Part shown: positions 1 through 9,575 of the stretch, in pieces
Layout of the letters: every line of letters starts with the position of its first letter
How positions within the stretch are numbered: the stretch's first letter is position 1
DNA from: Bradyrhizobium forestalis
GTDB taxonomy: Bacteria; Pseudomonadota; Alphaproteobacteria; Rhizobiales; Xanthobacteraceae
Direction: 5' to 3'
DNA: 64,000 nucleotides
NCBI RefSeq assembly: GCF_002795245.1
Contig: NZ_PGVG01000016.1
Coordinates: 87,758-151,757 of the forward strand
Program-made: the position numbers and the translations under genes
The notes under the pieces: generated by a model
Database searches by the model: none
Told to the model about the DNA's origin: nothing
Seen by the model: the letters and a program-made list of their open reading frames with translations, nothing else

Positions 1-3000
1 GCGCCGGTGAGGTCGCGCTCGGCGGCGATCTTCGCGCGGCCGGAGCTCGCATCGGCACGATGATCGGACGCGATCGCGACATAGACCGCCGGCAGCACGA
101 AGAGCGTGAACAGCGTGCCTATGGACATTCCCGCGACGAGCACGAGCCCGATCGAGAAGCGGCTCGCAGCGCCAGCTCCCGTTGCGGTCATCAAGGGTAT
201 GAAGCCCGCGACCATTGCCGCAGTTGTCATCAAGATTGGACGCAGTCGGACGCGCGCCGCCATCTCTATAGCCGAGCGACGGTCAAGTCTCTCCTTGAGC
301 TGCAGCTCATTGGCGAACTCAACCATCAGGATGCCTTGCTTGGAAATCAACCCGACCAGGGTCAACAGTCCCACCTGGGTGTAGATGTTCATCGTCGCCC
401 AGCCAAAGAATGGCGGGATCAACGCGCCGACGATTGCCATCGGCACGCTGATCAGGATGATAAGGGGATCGCGCAGACTTTCAAACTGCGCCGCAAGCAC
501 CAAGAATATGATTATGAGTGCAAATGCAAAGGTAATGGCCAGTTGGTTGCCCTCGTGCACATATTGGCGGGCGTCGGCGAGGAAGTCGTGGCTGAAGCCT
601 GCGGGCAGTTTCTTCGCCTCCGCTTCCAGGAAGTCCACGGCCTGCCCGATCGTGACGCCGGGCATCGGCACGGCCTGAAAGGTCGCGCAGTTGAGCTGGT
701 TGTAGTGTGTGAGCGCGTTCGGATCGGTTGCAGCCTCGATGGACACTACGGTAGACAACGGGAGCACCGAGCCCGTCGCAGTCTTCACATAATAGCTCCC
801 GATTGCTTGCGGCGCCAGGCGTTCCTCGCGTGGCACCTGCGGGATCACCTGGTAGGAGCGGCCCTGTAGATTGAAGCGGTTGACGTAGTTTCCGCCAAGT
901 AGAGTGGCGAGCGCGTTACCGACTGTCTGCATGGTGATGCCAAGCTCGTTGGCCTTGGATCGATCAACCTTGATTCGTACCACCGGCTGGTTGAACTCGA
1001 GGTCGGAGTCGCTCACCATGAACAGACCGCTCTTCCGCGCGGCATCCTTCAGCTTCGACATCTCCTCGTAGACGGATTGGAAGCCCAGCGTCGAATTGAT
1101 CACCATCTGCACTGGTAGGCCATCCGAACCGCCAGGAAGCGGCGGCAAGCTAAACGCAAACGCGTTAATGCCTTCGATTTTGGACAGCTCGGTCTGGACA
1201 AGGGACTTTAGTGCAATGGATGATCGCTTGCGCTCGTCCCATGGCTTGAGCAGCATGCCGGCTATGCCAGTCTGCTGGCCGCTAACGCCATTGAGTACAA
1301 AGCTCAAATCAGTCTCTGGAAATTTCTGGAGCGCGTGTTCGAGCTTGGCGCCGTAATAGTCGAGGTAATCGATATTGGCATATTTCGGCGCCTTGGTTAG
1401 AGCGAATACGATACCTTGATCCTCCTCGGGTGCGAGTTCCTTGGGAGTATGCAAATAGAGAAAGCCGACGAGGCCCAGCATAGTCAGCGCAAACAGGCCG
1501 GTAATCGGACGATAGTCGAGCGAGCGGTCGAGCTTGTTGCCGTACCATCGTGTGATGGCGCTGAGCCCGCGATTCACAAATCTTGCAAACCGCCCCCCGT
1601 CAGCGCGCCTCAGGAAGAGCGAGCACATCAGCGGCGACAGCGTCAAAGCGATCACGCCCGACACGATCACAGCTCCCGCTAGCGTAAACGCGAACTCGCG
1701 GAACAGCGCACCAGTGAGGCCGCCGAGAAATCCGATTGGGGCATACACCGCAGCCAAGGTAATCGTCATGGAGACTACGGGGCCGACGATTTCGCGCGCG
1801 CCCCTTATGGCAGCCTGTAGTGGCGGCGCATCTTCTTCTAAATGGCGATGAATGTTCTCCACCACCACGATCGCGTCATCGACCACGAGACCGATCGCGA
1901 GGACCATCGCAAGGAGAGTCAGGAGATTGAATGAGAACCCCAGCGCCAGCATCATGCTGCAGACACCGACGAGCGACAACGGAATAGTAATCACCGGAAT
2001 GATGACCGACCGCAGCGAGGCCAGGAATAGGAAGATTACTACCACCACGATCACGACGGCCTCGATGAGCGTCTTCTCCACTTCATCGATCGACGATTGA
2101 ATGAATTTGGTGGAGTCGTAGGCCACTTTCATCTTCATTGATGGCGGCAGGTTACGCTCCATTTCTGGAAACAGCGCCCGAACGCCTCGCACTATGTTTA
2201 GCGGATTGCCTTGCGGGCTCGCCTGAACGCCGATAAAGACCGCGTGCTCGCCGTTCATTGCGACGCTAGTGTCTGCGGTCTGCGCGGCAAGCTCGACTAC
2301 CGCAATGTCCTCCATGCGCACAAAACCACCGTCATTGGCTTTGACGATCATGCGCTTGAATTCATCGACACTCCGCAGATCCGTGTTTGCCGTGACATCG
2401 GAGATAGTGAAATAGCTCTTGGTCTGGCCGGCCGCGGCCTGGAAGTTGTTAGCCGCGATTGCAGCCGAAACTTCGGCTGGCGACACGCCGTACCCTGCCA
2501 TTTTCCCAGGATCGAGCCATAGCCGCATCGCAAAACTCTGCCCCCCCAGGATGTCTGCCGCTGCGACACCGTCGACGGTTGACATAACGGGTTGCACGAC
2601 GCGCGAGAGGTAGTCGGAGATCGCGCTGGCCGCCAGTTCCTCGCTGGAGAAGGCGATATACATGACAGCGGTGGCCTGACCGGTCGACTTAGTGACGACC
2701 GGATCGTTTGATTCCTTCGGGATTAAATATTTGACTGAATTGACTTTAGAGAGCACCTCCGTAAGCGCTTCGTTGGGATCGAAATTGAGCTTGATGTAGA
2801 CTCTGATGGTCGAGATACCAAGCACAGACGAGGAATTGATGTAGTCGACGCCCTCAGCGGACGCGACTACCTGCTCCAGGGGAGTGGTGATGAACCCCTG
2901 GATCAGGTCGGCGGAGGCGCCAGGATAGGAAGTTGTGATAGTGACGACCGTATTGGATAGCTTGGGATATTGCCTGATCGGCAGTACGGTGGCCGCGCGC

Positions 3001-3077
3001 AAGCCGATCAGCAAAATCAAGGAACTGATAACAATAGACAATACCGGACGTCTGATGAAAAGCTCAGTAAATGCCAT
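1..3077 (-). CDS. RND efflux transporter permease (AcrB/MexB family), C-terminus cut by window edge
   Basis: This is an inner-membrane proton-driven drug or lipid exporter. The reverse strand stays open from an ATG at 3077 to the window edge, about 1025 residues, close to the usual 1030-1060. It opens with a first transmembrane helix and the typical FIRRPVLS and QYP segments. The proton-relay pair is visible in GLVVDDAIVVVEN near residue 400, and the helix-10 lysine in GLISKQGIL near residue 913. Only the cytoplasmic tail is missing. No adaptor (membrane fusion) gene lies upstream, where such genes usually sit; the neighbouring sequence is IS remnants, so the adaptor is either to the left or lost. 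Substrate unknown. The family call is secure. Confidence 0.93.
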   Translation of the reverse strand, partial: MAFTELFIRRPVLSIVISSLILLIGLRAATVLPIRQYPKLSNTVVTITTSYPGASADLIQGFITTPLEQVVASAEGVDYINSSSVLGISTIRVYIKLNFDPNEALTEVLSKVNSVKYLIPKESNDPVVTKSTGQATAVMYIAFSSEELAASAISDYLSRVVQPVMSTVDGVAAADILGGQSFAMRLWLDPGKMAGYGVSPAEVSAAIAANNFQAAAGQTKSYFTISDVTANTDLRSVDEFKRMIVKANDGGFVRMEDIAVVELAAQTADTSVAMNGEHAVFIGVQASPQGNPLNIVRGVRALFPEMERNLPPSMKMKVAYDSTKFIQSSIDEVEKTLIEAVVIVVVVIFLFLASLRSVIIPVITIPLSLVGVCSMMLALGFSFNLLTLLAMVLAIGLVVDDAIVVVENIHRHLEEDAPPLQAAIRGAREIVGPVVSMTITLAAVYAPIGFLGGLTGALFREFAFTLAGAVIVSGVIALTLSPLMCSLFLRRADGGRFARFVNRGLSAITRWYGNKLDRSLDYRPITGLFALTMLGLVGFLYLHTPKELAPEEDQGIVFALTKAPKYANIDYLDYYGAKLEHALQKFPETDLSFVLNGVSGQQTGIAGMLLKPWDERKRSSIALKSLVQTELSKIEGINAFAFSLPPLPGGSDGLPVQMVINSTLGFQSVYEEMSKLKDAARKSGLFMVSDSDLEFNQPVVRIKVDRSKANELGITMQTVGNALATLLGGNYVNRFNLQGRSYQVIPQVPREERLAPQAIGSYYVKTATGSVLPLSTVVSIEAATDPNALTHYNQLNCATFQAVPMPGVTIGQAVDFLEAEAKKLPAGFSHDFLADARQYVHEGNQLAITFAFALIIIFLVLAAQFESLRDPLIILISVPMAIVGALIPPFFGWATMNIYTQVGLLTLVGLISKQGILMVEFANELQLKERLDRRSAIEMAARVRLRPILMTTAAMVAGFIPLMTATGAGAASRFSIGLVLVAGMSIGTLFTLFVLPAVYVAIASDHRADASSGRAKIAAERDLTG

Positions 3078-3656
3078 ATCGACCCGTTTGAAGAGTGGGA
3101 TGCAAATTCAAGCGGCAATGATCACAATGCGGCGGCTGTGCTAGAGCCCCCCAGTATGAGGGACGTGCTATTGGCTACCCTAAGGGCTCACGTGCTCGCG
3201 AGCTCGGACGCCCGATCCTTCGCTTCCATCTTGGTCGCTCGAGTGAATGTTATTCCGTTGCTCTGATGGCAGATCGCGACCTCGATGGCACCTTCTATAA
3301 AGCCCCTGTCTTTTTGCGTGCAATCGGCCAAAGGTGCGACACCTGATCGGAACTCAACGACTTATAGCAAGGCATCAGGTTTCGCACTGACCCGCAGACC
3401 GAATGATCCGGGTTCAACATCGAAAGTACAAACGATCTGACGGGTGCTCAACTCTACAAAGGTAAATGGGTGATATAGCCTGGGCTGCAAAGCACTATAC
3501 CAACGTTTGTCGAATTGGTCGCTGATCGCCATTGCGCAACTCGTGATGTTGCAGGACACAAAGTTCTCGTCCCCACAATATTCCGTACGCACGCGTTATC
3601 GCTTCGCTAGGTCGCTAAACAAAGTCGCCTCGGAGTTGGCCCTTGGCTACTAGCTC
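3078..3656. other. Intergenic stretch without a supported gene
   Basis: About 580 bases lie between the efflux gene and the transposase remnants. Short open frames occur on both strands (for example 3362-3592 reverse) but none has a recognisable family or a convincing ribosome binding site. The promoter of the efflux gene should lie in the part next to 3077. Confidence 0.5.
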
Positions 3657-4383
3657 GACGCCCCTTTTCCGAGCAGTGCCTTGAGCATTCCTTGCCGCTC
3701 AATATGCTGCGCGCGGTTTGCGCCACGCATAGCGCTACCGAGTTGGCAACCCAGTATTACATTGTCGATCAGCTGCGTTGAGCCGACGTAGGCTGCCGCA
3801 CAAAGCGCCGCGGGGCGGCGCACATCTGCGCTCAAGCACTTCCAGGGGGCTCATCTCCTGCTTCAGCCGAGCGATCTTTTCCTTGATCCTCATCGTTTTG
3901 ATGCTGATCGCTTCCGATGGCTCCTGCCGATCGGCGCTATCGAGTTGACGCAGATATCGACCGACGCTTTCTCGATCTGCGCCTTCCGCCTCACCATCTT
4001 GGCATGCGTGAAGTTGCGGTCGCGGTTGTTCACCGCCTTGAACTTGCCGCCGTCGATTGCGACGCTTGGTGTCTGCAACAGGCCGGTCTGCCGGATAGTG
4101 CAATGAACTTCGCACAAACCTTCCGGATCGCCGCACCATTGTACTTCCGGAAATTGGGCGATCGTCTTATGATCGGGAGCCAGGCGGCCGATCAGCTACA
4201 TCAGCTCGATATTGCGGCACGCCTCCGAGGCGATCACACGCTCAAAACCCAGTCTGTGCAGATCGAGCGCCTCGACAAACACATCGATAACGGACCGCGT
4301 TGTCCCTCGCTTACCCAATTCTCCAGACATTCCGGCAAGAGCGTCAGCTGGGATCTGTCCGCGCCTTCAACGAAGCGTCCCAT
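3657..4383 (-). pseudogene. IS1182-family transposase remnant
   Basis: The reverse strand starts at 4383 with MGRFVEGADRSQLTLLPECL, the usual opening of IS1182-type transposases. Further typical pieces follow in shifting frames: VIDVFVEALDL, LIGRLAPDHKTIAQF, VAIDGGKFKAVNNRDRNF, YLRQLDSADRQEPSEA and IKEKIARLKQEM. The DNA-binding middle part (normally PSYHPSVLLK and following) is deleted, the frame changes several times, and the catalytic C-terminal half is absent. It is a dead fragment. It abuts the broken IS481-type gene at 4440-5069, suggesting that one element inserted into the other before both decayed. Confidence 0.85.
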
Positions 4384-4439
4384 CCTTATCCCCCATCAGG
4401 AAACGGAAGAATCTCAGCCGCTCGCGGCTTTTCACACAG

Positions 4440-5069
4440 CCAGGGTCATGACGCGGTGACCTTGATGCGGAGGCTTGTGGCGAACGCAGCCTTGAGGAGG
4501 ACCACGGCGCTGCCGTGTCGCTCGCTCTTCATCACCTTTCCGAAGGAATTTCGGGAGGCATCGTCGAGACAGATTTCGACATAATGTCCGCCAGGCTCTT
4601 CGCGGCGAGCCGCAGGCTGCTCTGTCGGTTCCGCCACATGTTGATCGATGGCCTACACGGTTGAACTTGCAGAGCTTGTTTTGATTTCGTTGGATCAGGT
4701 CGCCGGGATGTTCACGTTCATAGCGCCGCACCGACTCGGCCGGACGCAATCGGCTCAATCCTAGCCGCCGCTGGATAGGGCTGGTGGTCGCCGGCGACAA
4801 GCCGGCCTCGGTTGCGATCTATTTGCTTGTGTGGCGCTGTCGTCGCACTCCTTCGGCGCATGTGGTAGGCAGGGTTTGGCTTGGCATGAAAGAGGTCTTG
4901 TGGAGCGATCACGGTCCATCGACGCCTGCCTCGCGGAACGCTTGACCCACTTGGCGACGGACTTCGCCGAAATATCAAAGTGCACCCTTTGTCAGGTCAT
5001 CTACGATGACGCTCCGCGCCATGGCCTCTCAGCCTTCGGCGTCAGAGGTGCATCCTTATGGGTGCCCAT
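4440..5069 (-). pseudogene. IS481-family transposase remnant
   Basis: Reading the reverse strand from 5069, the start MGTHKDAPLTPKAERPWRGA matches IS481-type transposases. ISAKSVAKWVKR follows in another frame, and later LSRLRPAESVRRYEREHPGD, CKFNRVGHR, DDASRNSFGKVMKSERHGSA and RVMT appear, again across frame changes. The rest of the DDE domain is missing at the junction with the IS1182-type remnant. The gene is clearly inactive. The sequence at 5134-5170 upstream of its start may be the terminal repeat of the element. Confidence 0.85.
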
Positions 5070-5133
5070 CGATCCTCCGGGAGTGGGCTAAAGCTTTGAC
5101 AACTTTTCTCCCTCGTTCAGGACCGGTTGGACA

Positions 5134-5152
5134 GCTTACCGAAAGCTCACAC
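5134..5152. repeat. 19-nt motif, copy 1 (possible IS end)
   Basis: The forward sequence GCTTACCGAAAGCTCACAC recurs at 6372-6390 with one mismatch. It lies about 65 bases upstream of the IS481-type transposase start, where a terminal inverted repeat would be expected. On the reverse strand it also resembles the core of a rhizobial tts box, but that reading is weaker. Confidence 0.5.
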
Positions 5153-5160
5153 TAGTGGTC

Positions 5161-5433
5161 TCACAGACATCCGACCCGAACCGGCTGACACCCAGGCGGC
5201 TCCTCTAAAAGCGCGCGTATGCGCGCGGCGATCTGCCGTGCTTCGTTGGGCCGCAGGTTGGGTTTCATGCAATCGAGTATGGCTAGCATCGCCCGAACTT
5301 CGTCGATGTTTAATGTCGCGACCTTGCGATCTGATAGTCCCAGCGACTGATCGGCGGCACGGACCTGATTGGACACAAGCACCGCAAGCGCTTGCGACCG
5401 CAGGGACGCGATATGCCGCTCGATAGTATGCAT
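5161..5433 (-). CDS. Hypothetical 90-residue protein
   Basis: A short reverse-strand frame starts at an ATG at 5433 (MHTIERHIASLRSQALAVLV). It encodes a mostly helical, charged protein with two likely helices rich in Arg, Leu and Ala (for example EVRAMLAILDCM and NEARQIAARIRALLEE). Its composition is more protein-like than the surrounding frames, and an AGG lies a few bases before the start. I recognise no family. It sits in a decayed island next to IS remnants and could itself be a fragment. The frame can be extended upstream to 5577, but that extension looks random. Confidence 0.3.
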   Translation of the reverse strand: MHTIERHIASLRSQALAVLVSNQVRAADQSLGLSDRKVATLNIDEVRAMLAILDCMKPNLRPNEARQIAARIRALLEEPPGCQPVRVGCL

Positions 5434-5551
5434 TTGTTGGCCTGTAGCCGCCCTGTGGGCAGGTGTCGCAAGCGCTCGTGGCAACCCGGTCCAAAGACTG
5501 GGGCTGGCCACCTTTGCTGAGAGGCTCAAATTCTCAAGGGCTACCAAGCTG

Positions 5552-5595
5552 TATCTTCGAGAAGTAACGAAGGCCACCTACCAAAATCGGTCGGT
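5552..5595. repeat. Degenerate repeat family X, copy 1
   Basis: TATCTTCGAGAAGT followed by a CCTACCAAAATCGGTCGGT block matches 9159-9202 and 9529-9575 at roughly three bases in four. A downstream GAAGAAACTG segment is shared with the 9159 copy. Origin unknown. Confidence 0.45.
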
Positions 5596-6210
5596 CCCGT
5601 CCTCATCGGCGACTCTCCAAGCTGGGTAGCTGGATCTTTGCCTTGAAGAAACTGGAGACACCAGCATGTCCAGACACGTGCGCATTGCATAAACAAGAAT
5701 GATAGGCCAAACGCACATGAGAGACGCAAAAATGTTGGCGGAGTAAATTCGAACCGCGATAGAAGCAGTCCGTTGGAGAGATTATCCAAGACCTCGAAAG
5801 CCGCGCCAGGGAGTACCGCATTGAAGAATCGGAGAGGTGTCGGCGCCGTAGTCGCCGCACATGGGCGGGGACAATTGCATCAAGACAACAGCGGACGGAA
5901 TGCAGCCAGGCAATCTCTGAGTGTTGCTGATGATTATCGGAAGCAGTGCGAGCGCGATTCGGCGTCGTTGGTTGCGCTGGAGCAGACGCTGTCCCTACCC
6001 CGCCCGCACTGCCAGTTGAGCTTAGCAGAACTTGGTTCAGCGCTTGTCCCCCAACGCGTACACAGGGGCACCGCTGCCCCGGCCACCCAGCTACTGTTCC
6101 GAACTCAGCTTGAAGTGGCGGCAAGAAGCTGATCGGAATTTTATCGCTCGCAAAACGAGCAAAATCGACAGAACGAGAACTAATCCGTGAGTTGGAAGCG
6201 ATGCGAACGC

Positions 6211-6330
6211 GGCTCGGCGCCTGACGGTCTGGGGGCTCATGAGGCACTATCCTGCCGCATCCGCAGTGCAATGAGCTTAACGGAAGCGTGACTCGGCACA
6301 TGGTGGTCCTTCAGCTCATGCGCTGTCCCT
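6211..6330. repeat. Degenerate four-block repeat family Y, copy A
   Basis: Four blocks occur in order: CTCGGCGCCT, TGCCGCATCCGC, TGACTCGGCAC and GCGCTGTCCCT. The same order and nearly the same spacing recur at 6817-6942. The last two blocks recur at 9023-9067 and, more degenerate, at 5956-5997. Confidence 0.55.
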
Positions 6331-6371
6331 GCCACGCCCCCGTTAAACCCAACGATTCTTTATCGGGGCAG

Positions 6372-6390
6372 GCTTACCGAAAGCTGACAC
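6372..6390. repeat. 19-nt motif, copy 2
   Basis: GCTTACCGAAAGCTGACAC differs at one position from 5134-5152. It follows repeat Y copy A by about 40 bases, so both may belong to the end of one eroded element. Confidence 0.5.
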
Positions 6391-6816
6391 GGCTGCGAAG
6401 CAATTTACAAAACGAAAAGCCATGTGGGCCGCTTGCCGTCGGCAGCAATATCGACGTTTACGCCTCGGACAATAGCCATTCGGCGCGCTTGCGATCAGCG
6501 GCAGCCGCACCGGGGCTACGCGCCGGATTGACGCTCAGCCCCAATCCACTGCACGTTTGCGACTGATCGTCGCTATGACCTCACGCCCCCGGCTCGTGCG
6601 GCTCTTCGACCGTGGCAGGATTGGCCATTCGGATCGCGCATCTGTTGCTTTCGAACCCGAATACGTCGCGCCGCTTACCAGGTCGCTGGTTTCGCGTGTC
6701 GAGGACGATTGGGTCCCGATTTGTCAAAATGCGTTACTGAGCTCGATCGCGGCGATCAGCCGGTAATGCGAAAACTAGACGCAATTGGCGAGTTCGAGAG
6801 AAAGCAGCGCGGATGC

Positions 6817-6942
6817 GACTCGGCGCCTATGTCCACCGGGGGACGGTGGATAAATGCGCTATTTTGCCGCATCCGCTTCGCCGGGAACCTAGGGGCGACA
6901 TGACTCGGCACCCTCCATTGGAGGAAGGAAGGCGCTGTCCCT
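6817..6942. repeat. Degenerate four-block repeat family Y, copy B
   Basis: Same four blocks as 6211-6330, ending with GCGCTGTCCCTATCATGTGC. The spacing between the third and fourth blocks is 32 bases in both copies. Confidence 0.55.
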
Positions 6943-7380
6943 ATCATGTGCCGCTGGCTCAATAGTCAGCCTCGGGGATCACAAGGCTAACCCACCCGAC
7001 TTCCCCGTGAGGCCCGTCGCCTCAGGGCGGTGGGAGTTTAGCAAGAGAGCGGCGTCGGGTGACCTACCAGCATTGGTGGTGATGCACAGCAATGGAGAAA
7101 CTGTTGGTCAAACTTGACGACCGGGCGAGTTAACGCCGCTCAGTCCTCCCGAACGATCAGACGAAGCCGGGGTCGCCGCTATTTCGCCACATCTCGGTTT
7201 CAGCTGCCGTGAGTAAAATAAATCCGAGCGCCCCCTAAAGCATCGGCCAGCCCAGCATTTCGTCACAACGCGGATGGCGCGAGCTGGCAACGAGACTTGA
7301 GGCAGCTCCTCGACAAGCGGAGGGCGGTTTGCGCCGACCGCCTAGCGCTACCTGTGGGAGCGATCTTGCGCACCCCTGGA

Positions 7381-7668
7381 TCACTTGCCACCGACTATGA
7401 TGACGGTTCGTGCATCGTCGATTGGCGCAGCGATAGTATTCTGCTTGTCAACATTCTTCGGCACCAATGACGCAGTCCCCGGCTCGAAAATCGGTGCGGG
7501 CGTGACACTGCCGCGACGCTGTCTCCACTGCGTTGCGACATCGGGTTTCGTCGTCACCTCAGCAAGGTTCTCAGTTCGCGTCGGTTCATAAACCAATGTC
7601 TCAGCGTCGAGCGCCAGCGAAGACGCGGCCGGTAACGAGACCGCAGCGATGTCGCTCATGCCGCCCAT
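7381..7668 (-). CDS. Hypothetical 95-residue protein
   Basis: The reverse frame starts at an ATG at 7668, with a second ATG three codons on at 7659 (MSDIAAVSLPAASSLALDAE). It encodes a soluble, Thr/Pro/Ala-rich protein ending in VIIVGGK. No family is recognised and no strong ribosome binding site is visible. It stands out from nearby frames only by its balanced composition, and it lies in decayed island sequence, so it may be a remnant or chance. Confidence 0.25.
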   Translation of the reverse strand: MGGMSDIAAVSLPAASSLALDAETLVYEPTRTENLAEVTTKPDVATQWRQRRGSVTPAPIFEPGTASLVPKNVDKQNTIAAPIDDARTVIIVGGK

Positions 7669-9022
7669 CGTGAGCTTCTGACCTTTACGATGGCAGCACG
7701 CTTCATACCGGGTTCGGGGTATCAGGCGCTCCGTTACGCCGTTGCAGAGCATCTTTGCGTACAAGCATTGGAGCCCCCTCACTACACCGCGGCTTTGTCG
7801 CGCCGATATAGCTCCCGGCGCTGTTTGCGATTCTGGCGAACCTCTCGTTCCCCAGCACCTCCACGCTCCCTTTGCTTGCGAGAGACCAAGGTACGACGAC
7901 CACGGCTTGCGGCGGCGAGCATTGGCTTAGAGGCGTTTGTCCCTCGAGGTGGCGTCTGCAGCAAGCTCCTGCCGTTAGGGAGCGCAGTTGCGCGATGAAG
8001 TTCGCGGCGAACAGCTCGCTGTCAAGCAGAGCTCTGTAGAGAGGCGCAAGCATCCATGCCCTTCTTATCACTAAGCATCGGTCAATTCCTTCTCTCGCGG
8101 TCGACCGAACCGCTTTCGTTCCCAAAATGAAGCTACGCCAGCAACGCGATAACGGCTATGCGTGCCGCAATGCAGCCGGGCCTTTTGCGTACTGTCAGCG
8201 CGTGGCTCCGGAGTCTGGTAGGATCTTTCGCGATGGATTGCGAGAATTGGCGCGGCCTCAACTTGTGAGGCTGGGAGGCGATCGGTCTTGATGTTATCTG
8301 TGCTCAGCACAGCTCTGAAAGTCGCGTCTGCCGGTGCGTCGACGCTATGCCACCATTTGCTTCGTCGGGACTCGGCGGAATAACCGGGAATATGGCAAAT
8401 TGTGAATGCGGGATCGGCTGCGGAACTAGGCGCGGAAGAGAAGTGCGCTGCCGGCCCTCGTCGGCCTTAGGATCTGCCAGATTTGTTTGGCGACGATGAT
8501 CGGAAAGGTGTGCTGCAAAGATCCGCTCGCCTGCCGGATCGCAAAGGCGCGCATCAATCGGCGGCGTTTGGCGGCACCAGCATAATTCGGCGTCCTCTGC
8601 AGCTTAGCCGGGTCAAGGAAGCTGTGACCTGTCGATCTAAGAGGGCGCAAATCGACGTCGCAGATCGAGATCAGAGACATTGTCCATTGGTGACAGAACC
8701 GATCTCAGCGGCGCCAGGTATCGTTCGGCAGCCGCCTCGGCTCATGATGTCGCTTGCCAAGGAACGTGTCCGCCCACTTATGCAGCAGATCGCGAGAGTG
8801 ACGCAGCGCAGCGTAACTGGCTGCCCGCCTTTCAGCGTCTCAAGGCTCTGGCTGACAGGAATCGGCGGGCAGGGATCGGGCATGGCTCACCTGTGAATGT
8901 TTTGAAGTATTCTGAGCCCGGAAGGTCTAGAACAAGAGGGGAGGCAGCGCGGGCCGGCGCTCCGCGCTGTTCAAAGCTCTGAAACTACCGGCTCCGCGCT
9001 GCCAGCGAAGTTAAATGACGAT

Positions 9023-9067
9023 GTGACTCGGCGCTCGTCGAAGAGGCCCTTGGAAAGCGCTGTCCCT
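9023..9067. repeat. Degenerate repeat family Y, copy C (last two blocks)
   Basis: GTGACTCGGCGC and GCGCTGTCCCTATCACGTGC are 34 bases apart, as in copies A and B. The first two blocks are not seen upstream. Confidence 0.5.
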
Positions 9068-9158
9068 ATCACGTGCGCCACTTCGCTCGCCAGCGTCACG
9101 GTATTGCAACGCTGCCACCTAGCACCCTTGGGCGGCTGCCCGGGGCGTTCTGCCTTTT

Positions 9159-9202
9159 TATCGTAGAGAAGTCCCGCAAGGCACCCACCAGATTTGGTCG
9201 GT
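9159..9202. repeat. Degenerate repeat family X, copy 2
   Basis: TATCGTAGAGAAGTCCCGC followed by ACCCACCAGATTTGGTCGGT. It aligns with 5552-5595 and 9529-9575. Confidence 0.45.
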
Positions 9203-9528
9203 TGAGCTGGTTACCAAGAAGAAACTGAAGTGAAAACGAGTCGTTGTGCCGACCACTCCTGCCCCGCATCCAAGCCTGACGCCGCTTATCGCGAGGGGCA
9301 ATGAGGAGCTTCTGGCTTGTTCACAGTAGGCACGGATCTGATTCGCGACTTCCGCATCAACGTGAAGCCACCGGCCAACTCTCAGGAATATCAAAATGTC
9401 AGAACCTGAAGGCATTTCGCAGAATTGGCTATAGTATATGGGCCCTTCATCTGAGACAAAAATTCGACAGAAAATCGTACCTGGCCATATGCTTATTGCG
9501 GTTGCGCCCTATGAGGGTCTTTCCTGTG

Positions 9529-9575
9529 TATCTTCGAAACCGGTCCCGCGAGGAACCTGCCAGATTTGATCGGTG
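9529..9575. repeat. Degenerate repeat family X, copy 3
   Basis: TATCTTCGAAACCGGTCCCG followed by CTGCCAGATTTGATCGGT. It aligns with 9159-9202, only about 330 bases away. Confidence 0.45.

Larger units (their letters stand above)
5434..7380. other. Decayed, nearly gene-free island sequence
   Basis: Nearly 2 kb of lower-GC sequence holds only short frames that look random on both strands. It contains degenerate repeats (5552-5660, 5956-5997, 6211-6330, 6817-6942) and a second copy of the 19-nt motif. This is the texture of an old insertion zone with eroded mobile elements. Confidence 0.6.

Noticed and set aside
5603..6301. 232-codon reverse frame downstream of the tts-like motif
   Set aside because: Composition looks random, it overlaps repeat blocks, and no effector-like or other family features are visible.
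6372..6390. tts box for type III secretion
   Set aside because: Only the core resembles it, no secretion or effector gene is present, and a match to an IS-end-like site is simpler. Kept only as a finding.
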